Shown: positions 58,643-64,000 of the stretch, one piece after another
Layout: the number at the start of each line of letters is the position of its first letter
Numbering within the stretch: the first letter of the stretch is position 1
Source: a bacterium
GTDB taxonomy: Bacteria; Babelota; Babeliae; Babelales; JABJEI01
DNA length: 64,000 nucleotides
Assembly (NCBI GenBank): GCA_018663245.1
Contig: JABJEI010000001.1
Coordinates: 62,001-126,000, forward strand
Direction: 5' to 3'
Position numbers and translations under genes: made by a program
The notes under the pieces: generated by a model
Database searches by the model: none
What the model was told of the DNA's origin: nothing
What the model saw: the letters and a program-made list of their open reading frames with translations, nothing else

Positions 58643-59854
58643 GTGCCAACCATGGCAACCACTCAAACAAGAGCCAAAATCGGCGTGATGACCGCAACCA
58701 TCATCGGCATGAATGCTATGATTGGAGCCGGTATTTTCGCTGTCCCTGCAACCCTAGCTTCCAGCGTTGGACCCGCCGGTCTGCTTACCTATGCATTTGT
58801 GATAATGGCTGTTTGGTTTATGGCTCTTTCTATTAGTCGTGTGGCACAACTATACCCAGAAGAAGGCTCGTTCTACACCTATTCTCGCCAATGGGGCGGA
58901 CATCTAGTCGGTGTCGCTGCAGCTGGTATGTACCTGATTGGTCTACTCATCGCAATGGGACTGCTTGCACAAGTTGCCGGCTCCTACCTGCATGAAGTAC
59001 TCCCAATGATCTCGCAATCAAACCTTGGCCTAATGGCGTTACTAGCGCTCATTGGACTTAATGTTGCAGGCGTACAGATGGCAGAGCTTGGGCAACGTAT
59101 TTTGATCATTACAACTGTATTTCCAATACTTGCAACAACCGTTCTATGTTTTACCAAAGCAGATCCAACGCGCTTAACACCGTTCCTTCCAAAGTCGATG
59201 GACAGCGTTCTACATGCAACCAAAAGTGTAATCTTTGGGTTCTTTGGTTTTGAATGTGCTGCATCTCTATTTAACGTAGTTAAGAATCCAAAACGCAATG
59301 TTCCACGTGCGCTAACCAGCTCTATCGTGCTTGTTGGAGGGTTATACCTACTTTTTGTCACAGCAATTATTCTATCTACACCGTTGTCTCTGTTTGTTTC
59401 GGCAAAAACTACACTTTCATCTGTACTTACACAGGTGTTCCCAAACTTTGGGTGGTTAGTTACTTGGATCCGATTAGCAGTACTTTCGGCAGTTATCGGA
59501 ACGCTACACTCGATGATCTGGTCATCCAGTGCACTCCTGATCTCGTTTGTTAGAAAATTACGCAGTGCTCCTATGCGAAAGATTGCACGCTCTAAATACT
59601 TCAACCCACGAACAAGTGTGTTGGCTGTAGGTGCATGTATTATTACATCGTGCCTTGTACTCTCAAGCCCTGATCTGTTCTTCAGCTTGACCGCAATTTT
59701 CTTGGTAACCGCATACGCGCTCTCGATGATGACCCTGCTCTTTATACCAGCAGAGTGGAAGTCTGGGCGTAACCTGATTACCGTTGGTGGCCTTGGAATG
59801 GCTGGCGTCATTTTGACATTTGCTGTTATGGGAGTGGTCAGCGCACTTTCGTAA
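58643..59854 (+). CDS. APC-family amino acid permease
   Basis: MNAMIGAGIFAVPATLASSVGPAGLLTYAF, YPEEGSFYTYSRQWGG, FFGFECAASLFNVVKNPKRNVPRAL. Confidence 0.93.
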   Translation: MPTMATTQTRAKIGVMTATIIGMNAMIGAGIFAVPATLASSVGPAGLLTYAFVIMAVWFMALSISRVAQLYPEEGSFYTYSRQWGGHLVGVAAAGMYLIGLLIAMGLLAQVAGSYLHEVLPMISQSNLGLMALLALIGLNVAGVQMAELGQRILIITTVFPILATTVLCFTKADPTRLTPFLPKSMDSVLHATKSVIFGFFGFECAASLFNVVKNPKRNVPRALTSSIVLVGGLYLLFVTAIILSTPLSLFVSAKTTLSSVLTQVFPNFGWLVTWIRLAVLSAVIGTLHSMIWSSSALLISFVRKLRSAPMRKIARSKYFNPRTSVLAVGACIITSCLVLSSPDLFFSLTAIFLVTAYALSMMTLLFIPAEWKSGRNLITVGGLGMAGVILTFAVMGVVSALS

Positions 59855-59890
59855 TATTAAGTAGAGATAAAATATAACTAAAATTGATCA

Positions 59891-59918
59891 AGCCCCCGAG
59901 GTTCTCTTCGGGGGCTTT
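59891..59918 (+). terminator. Intrinsic terminator downstream of amino acid permease
   Basis: AGCCCCCGA-GGTTCTC-TTCGGGGGCT then TT. Confidence 0.85.
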
Positions 59919-60035
59919 GTACTGCTCTCTATTGACCTAACAACCCACCTGCACTATACCTACATTGATTGTACGATCTACATTGCTTGTGCAACTCAAA
60001 TCCTACCCAAACACCTTTAAGAGGAGAGCGTAACT

Positions 60036-61565
60036 ATGAAAGCGGTCCAGTTACTACCCATCATTGCCCTTACCTTGCTTGTGCACCACGGCGCAATCGG
60101 CTTGAGCTCACTCCAAAAAAGTGACTCCTGGCCCCTCTTTAGCACTCATGATCCATACCTACAGCTATACAAAACTAATGCCGACAACGACAAAAATGGT
60201 GACGAAAAGAAATGTAAGCGAGTCAGCTTCTCGGTAACACCGTTCAGACAATCGGCCAGCAAAGGGAACAACCAAAAAAAGGTTGAAACTGCTCTTACTG
60301 AGCTTGATGGACCGTGGGGCATGATCCCGTTAATGTATGACGATGCTTACAACCCATACGCAAAAGCAAGTTCAACTTGGACCAATACAAATGCTGTAAC
60401 CTACATTAAATCCAAGCTCGACACGATTAAAACAGATCTAAGCCAATCATACAGTGAAGTTCTGATGGGCACAGCCGCAACACTTGGCACTGGTGGTGCT
60501 ATAGATTCATTCAACACAGCCGACTACTTCACGCTACTTGGCCCAATAAATCAGGACCCTGACCTTAAATTTGGATTTTTAGCCCAAGAAACAAGTTTCC
60601 GAAAGTATGGACTACGCATTGAATGTAGCGTTGCACCAATTAAAGATATCTGCCTATTCGCTAAAATCGGTTTTGTAAGCGCACAGCACCTTAAGAAAAC
60701 ACTCACCAACCTTACAACAACGGCCGATCCTAATGTTTCGGGATCCACCGCACCAACCTCTACACCTGGATTCCCTCCTTCAAGCAGCAGCAAGACATTT
60801 GCCAATGCACAAACCCTGGTCGGTGATGAACTGGTCAATAAGTTCGACACAATCGCCTCAGAGCTTGGTTTAAATGTTGACTCTTACGAGAAAAACGCAA
60901 TTGAAGACGCTCGTGTAGGAATTATGCTTAGGCATGCACAAGCAGTTAACCTGAATGAGCATGACTGGGGTAACTTCTGGTTTATACCGTTTGCCATGTT
61001 TGAGGCAATCCTACCAACCAGTCCAACGCTTGATGCACATAAGGTTCTGGGTGTTCCAATCGGAGGCAATGGCCACACCGGCCTATCGTTCGAAGGTGGT
61101 ATTCTGCTTGAATCCTTTGATGGTGTTGCCCTAGGTATAATGGGCGGAATAACACACTTCCTAGACAAAACAAAGCAGACCATGCGCCTCCCTAACAACA
61201 GCAAGCAAAAGGCTCTTTACCCGTTTTACGCAACTGATGTTACAGTCAACCCTGGTAACAACATTCATATGGGGCTATCACTGCATGCGACACACTTTTT
61301 TGAGCGAGCAAACTTCTACGGGCAATACCTGTATGTTCACCACGAGCAAGACAAGCTGACTCTAGCCAACGCAACCGAGGCAACACACCTGCTTACAGCA
61401 CCAGTCACAAAAAACTCATCCTGGTACACACATCTAGTTAATCTAGGCCTAAACTACGAATTATCTAAAAATGCAAACCTTGGTTTAGCTTGGCAAGCAC
61501 CAGTCAAACGTAAAAATGCTTTCAAGCAAACAACCCTGTTGATCAGTGCTGAGGGGGCTTTTTAG
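60036..61565 (+). CDS. Predicted outer-membrane protein related to 39607-41358
   Basis: Signal peptide; PIGGNGHTGLSFEGGI parallels PLGNNGHHELGGKVTI of the other OMP; both C-termini end GAF. Confidence 0.75.
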   Translation: MKAVQLLPIIALTLLVHHGAIGLSSLQKSDSWPLFSTHDPYLQLYKTNADNDKNGDEKKCKRVSFSVTPFRQSASKGNNQKKVETALTELDGPWGMIPLMYDDAYNPYAKASSTWTNTNAVTYIKSKLDTIKTDLSQSYSEVLMGTAATLGTGGAIDSFNTADYFTLLGPINQDPDLKFGFLAQETSFRKYGLRIECSVAPIKDICLFAKIGFVSAQHLKKTLTNLTTTADPNVSGSTAPTSTPGFPPSSSSKTFANAQTLVGDELVNKFDTIASELGLNVDSYEKNAIEDARVGIMLRHAQAVNLNEHDWGNFWFIPFAMFEAILPTSPTLDAHKVLGVPIGGNGHTGLSFEGGILLESFDGVALGIMGGITHFLDKTKQTMRLPNNSKQKALYPFYATDVTVNPGNNIHMGLSLHATHFFERANFYGQYLYVHHEQDKLTLANATEATHLLTAPVTKNSSWYTHLVNLGLNYELSKNANLGLAWQAPVKRKNAFKQTTLLISAEGAF

Positions 61566-61611
61566 GTACAAATAACAACCTGTATAAGAAAAAAATAGTA
61601 CTACCCACGGA

Positions 61612-61649
61612 TTACGCCCTAGACAGGAGCAATACCCGTGGGTATACTT
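61612..61649 (+). terminator. Hairpin between the OMP gene and rpsU
   Basis: TACCCACGG ... CCGTGGGTA followed by TACTTTT; 15-nt loop. Confidence 0.5.
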
Positions 61650-61706
61650 TTGTGTGAGGTTCTAAAGAGAATTACTATTATTTTGATACATGAATACTGA
61701 AAGGGT

Positions 61707-61934
61707 TTGGTGGCTATGTCACGTCGTAAATCTGCTAACATTAAAGTCACTGTTGGTGACAACATCGACCGCGCAATTCGCCAGCTCAAAAAGAAAATGG
61801 AACGTGAAGGTATCGTCCGCGATATCAAACGCTCTGTATACTTTGAGAAACCAACTCAAAAACGTCGTAAACGTCTTATGCGTGCTATCAAAGCAAATCT
61901 TATGCGTATGGCCAATCAAGGTCTACTCAAATAG
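61707..61934 (+). CDS. rpsU: 30S ribosomal protein S21
   Basis: IKVTVGDNIDRAIRQLKKKMEREGIVRDIKRSVYFEKPTQKRRKR; an alternative ATG at 61716 is plausible. Confidence 0.95.
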   Translation: MVAMSRRKSANIKVTVGDNIDRAIRQLKKKMEREGIVRDIKRSVYFEKPTQKRRKRLMRAIKANLMRMANQGLLK

Positions 61935-61939
61935 TTACT

Positions 61940-62350
61940 ATGAGCATTCCAAACGAATTACCTGTATCCCGCATTAAACGTGCACAGAAAGAATCCAATA
62001 TTTATAAGATTCTTTCTAAACTGTATGTAGAAGCTTGTTCTGACGATCCTCGCTTGCTCGACCTGAGCATTTCGCGAGTTTCTCTTTCGGCTGACAAAAG
62101 CATGTGCTATGTTAATTTTTTCAATACTGCAGGTAGAGAAAAATTTGACAACCTCCTGAAGGTATTAAAGCTTTACAGAGCTTCTATGCGTCGGGCCCTT
62201 GCACAGCAGACTTCATCACGATACGTACCGAATCTTCGCTTTGTATTTGATGATCAAATGCTAAAACAGATTCACATCGAACAACTTCTAGATACAGTCA
62301 AAGACGATCCATCTCAAGAAGAAGACGCTAACTCAAACGATTCCGAGTAA
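61940..62350 (+). CDS. rbfA: Ribosome-binding factor A
   Basis: ISRVSLSADKSMCYVNFFNT, QTSSRYVPNLRFVFDDQMLKQIHIEQLLD. Confidence 0.9.
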   Translation: MSIPNELPVSRIKRAQKESNIYKILSKLYVEACSDDPRLLDLSISRVSLSADKSMCYVNFFNTAGREKFDNLLKVLKLYRASMRRALAQQTSSRYVPNLRFVFDDQMLKQIHIEQLLDTVKDDPSQEEDANSNDSE

Positions 62351-62355
62351 GCGTC

Positions 62356-63099
62356 GTGTTGTTTGCAGCAGCACTATTCTTGGCATGGGGGTCATTCCTC
62401 AACGTTGTTGCATATCGTCTCATGCATGGCCCATCTTTTTTTGTACAATCCTCATTTTGCCCTAACTGCAAAAAACCTCTCGCTTGGTACGACTTAGTAC
62501 CAGTACTTTCTTGGCTGATACTGCGCGGCAAATGCCGTAATTGTCAAAAGCCTATCTCATGGTTGTATCCGTTCATTGAACTGTTAACCATGTTTGTAAT
62601 ACTGCGCTTGTGGGTTATAACACCAGTTCAATTTCTTCCTACTACACTAATCTTTGTATCGGCTATAATCGTTTCTATCAGAACCGACATCGAAACAATG
62701 CTACTCTCACGATATGCAACTTTGTACCTGGCGCCTCTGGGTATTTTAGCCAGCTTTATGGGCTATTTACCCCAAAGCGGCACCATGAGCATTATTGGAT
62801 TTTTAGTAGGTTACGGAATTTTGTGGCTCATTGCTAAAGCATTTTTTAAATGGTCAGGCCAACATGGCATGGGTCAAGGCGACCTTGAGCTCCTTGCTTG
62901 CATCGGTGCATTCATTGGACCAGCTGGCGCCTGGTGGGCTTTACTGGCCGGTTCACTGGCAGGCTCAGTTGCAGGGCTAGCTCTAATAACACGCACCGGC
63001 AAACGTTGGATGAAGATTCCATTCGGGCCATTTCTCGGCATTGGCGCGCTTAGCTACCTAATGTTCCCTCAAATTGTTCAAATTTTTATGCAATTTTAA
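62356..63099 (+). CDS. Prepilin peptidase (type IV leader peptidase)
   Basis: GSFLNVVAYRLMHG, CPNCKKPLAWYDLVPVLSWLILRGKCRNCQKPISWLYPFIELLT, GQGDLELLACIGAFIGP; GTG start. Confidence 0.96.
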   Translation: MLFAAALFLAWGSFLNVVAYRLMHGPSFFVQSSFCPNCKKPLAWYDLVPVLSWLILRGKCRNCQKPISWLYPFIELLTMFVILRLWVITPVQFLPTTLIFVSAIIVSIRTDIETMLLSRYATLYLAPLGILASFMGYLPQSGTMSIIGFLVGYGILWLIAKAFFKWSGQHGMGQGDLELLACIGAFIGPAGAWWALLAGSLAGSVAGLALITRTGKRWMKIPFGPFLGIGALSYLMFPQIVQIFMQF

Positions 63100-63119
63100 T
63101 CATCCGTCTTCGCTGATCT

Positions 63120-63602
63120 TTAGTTTAGATCATCAGAAACGATTTCTATTTCATTAGCTTCATTAACACTCAAAATATCCAATTTGCCGTCACCATCGAT
63201 GTCTGCTGCAGCTATAACCAAAAACTTATCTTTGTCCGCATATGCTTTTTGCAAAGAATCAGCAGAGGCCTCCATTCGGCCGGTAAAGAAGTTTACACCC
63301 TCTTGCCCAGGCAAGCCGTAAGTATAGTTAAAGTGCTCTTTGGCACCACCACCCTTATAACCTTCAGGCTTCCAACCAAGACCGTCTTTACCAAACATAA
63401 CATTGGTATAACGTCCATGCTCGGCATGATAAATCTTTTGAGAAGTGTAGATACTATTTAGATTGATATAGGCCTCAGTACGCTTGGTCTTGGCTATAAA
63501 TCGCATGAAACTTGGGATGGCCAACACGGCCAGAAATGCAACTATTGCGACCACAACCATCAATTCAATCAGGGTAAAACCCGCTCTGCTCTTGCTTCTC
63601 AT
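63120..63602 (-). CDS. Type IV pilin/pseudopilin-like protein with EF-hand-like motif
   Basis: Prepilin motif RAGFTLIELMVVVAIVAFLAVLAIPSFMRF; C-terminal DIDGDGKLDILS. Confidence 0.93.
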   Translation of the reverse strand: MRSKSRAGFTLIELMVVVAIVAFLAVLAIPSFMRFIAKTKRTEAYINLNSIYTSQKIYHAEHGRYTNVMFGKDGLGWKPEGYKGGGAKEHFNYTYGLPGQEGVNFFTGRMEASADSLQKAYADKDKFLVIAAADIDGDGKLDILSVNEANEIEIVSDDLN

Positions 63603-63675
63603 AACCTTGTCCCTCGCTACTCTTTTAAAACAACTATTCCATTGTTTTTAGTTAAGACGGCTTAGTGAGATTGGG

Positions 63676-64000
63676 TCAAGAGTCACTGACCAGGTGATTA
63701 TTCAAAATAGCTTGTATTTTTGTAAGGGGATAGGCTCCTACACGCACCAAGCGATAAGGATAGACTGAACAATTAATGATCGTTGAACTTAGCTTGGTAG
63801 GTGGCTTTGAATCAACAACACTCAAGCTTACAGAATTCAAAATATGCGGATCCAGCTCATTTAAGCTATCAGGAACAGAAAAACCTGAAATATTTGCACT
63901 GGTCGAAAACAACGCTTCATGCTCCTCAAGCAAAGCCTGAAGACCTTCATGACTCGGAACCCGAATTGCGACCGTATCGGTATATAAAAAACCTTTACGC
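63676..64000 (-). CDS. Sua5/YciO/YrdC family threonylcarbamoyl-AMP synthase (5' end outside the window)
   Basis: Frame open to the window edge: RKGFLYTDTVAIRVPSHEGLQALLEEHEALFSTSANISGFSVPDSL...PPTKLSSTIINC...RVGAYPL. Confidence 0.85.
   Translation of the reverse strand, partial: RKGFLYTDTVAIRVPSHEGLQALLEEHEALFSTSANISGFSVPDSLNELDPHILNSVSLSVVDSKPPTKLSSTIINCSVYPYRLVRVGAYPLTKIQAILNNHLVSDS

Noticed and set aside
58984-59811. 275-aa minus-strand ORF opposite the amino acid permease
   Set aside because: Antisense shadow ORF; the plus-strand frame encodes clear APC-family motifs and the antisense product resembles no protein I recognise.
1-64000. CRISPR arrays, prophage, transposases, toxin-antitoxin or restriction-modification defence systems
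   Set aside because: None could be supported by reading the ORFs and intergenic regions; no direct-repeat array or integrase/transposase motif was seen.

Overview
This 64 kb window looks like a chromosome segment from a reduced-genome, Gram-negative-type bacterium. Gene content resembles Candidatus Dependentiae/TM6, but that is inference and was not tested. About 50 genes are supported, most of them housekeeping or envelope genes: a sufC-B-D-S Fe-S cluster operon, a Bat (aerotolerance-type) operon running into M23 peptidase and lepB, a potABCD polyamine transporter, an ABC-2 exporter with plsC, topA, metG, gltX, rpsU-rbfA-prepilin peptidase, a split GspE/PilB ATPase, HU, and tRNA-Leu(UAA) and tRNA-Cys(GCA). 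There are also lineage-specific secreted or surface proteins: a 1359-aa beta-rich protein next to a beta-barrel OMP, a second related OMP, and several large orphan secreted proteins. No CRISPR array, phage or transposase was recognised. The most unusual unexplained structure is a pair of 98-nt double-hairpin units downstream of topA (36456-36748). Differences between the two copies are compensatory within the stems, which suggests a conserved structured element (mobile palindrome or ncRNA) that the protein annotation does not explain. Other points worth a second look: a tandem membrane-protein duplication with conservation running past the stop codons, a rhodanese gene whose stop codon lies inside tRNA-Cys, a genuine GspE split with its own Shine-Dalgarno, and a His-rich membrane orphan translationally coupled to potA. 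All calls come from reading translations and nucleotides by eye; no database search was run.
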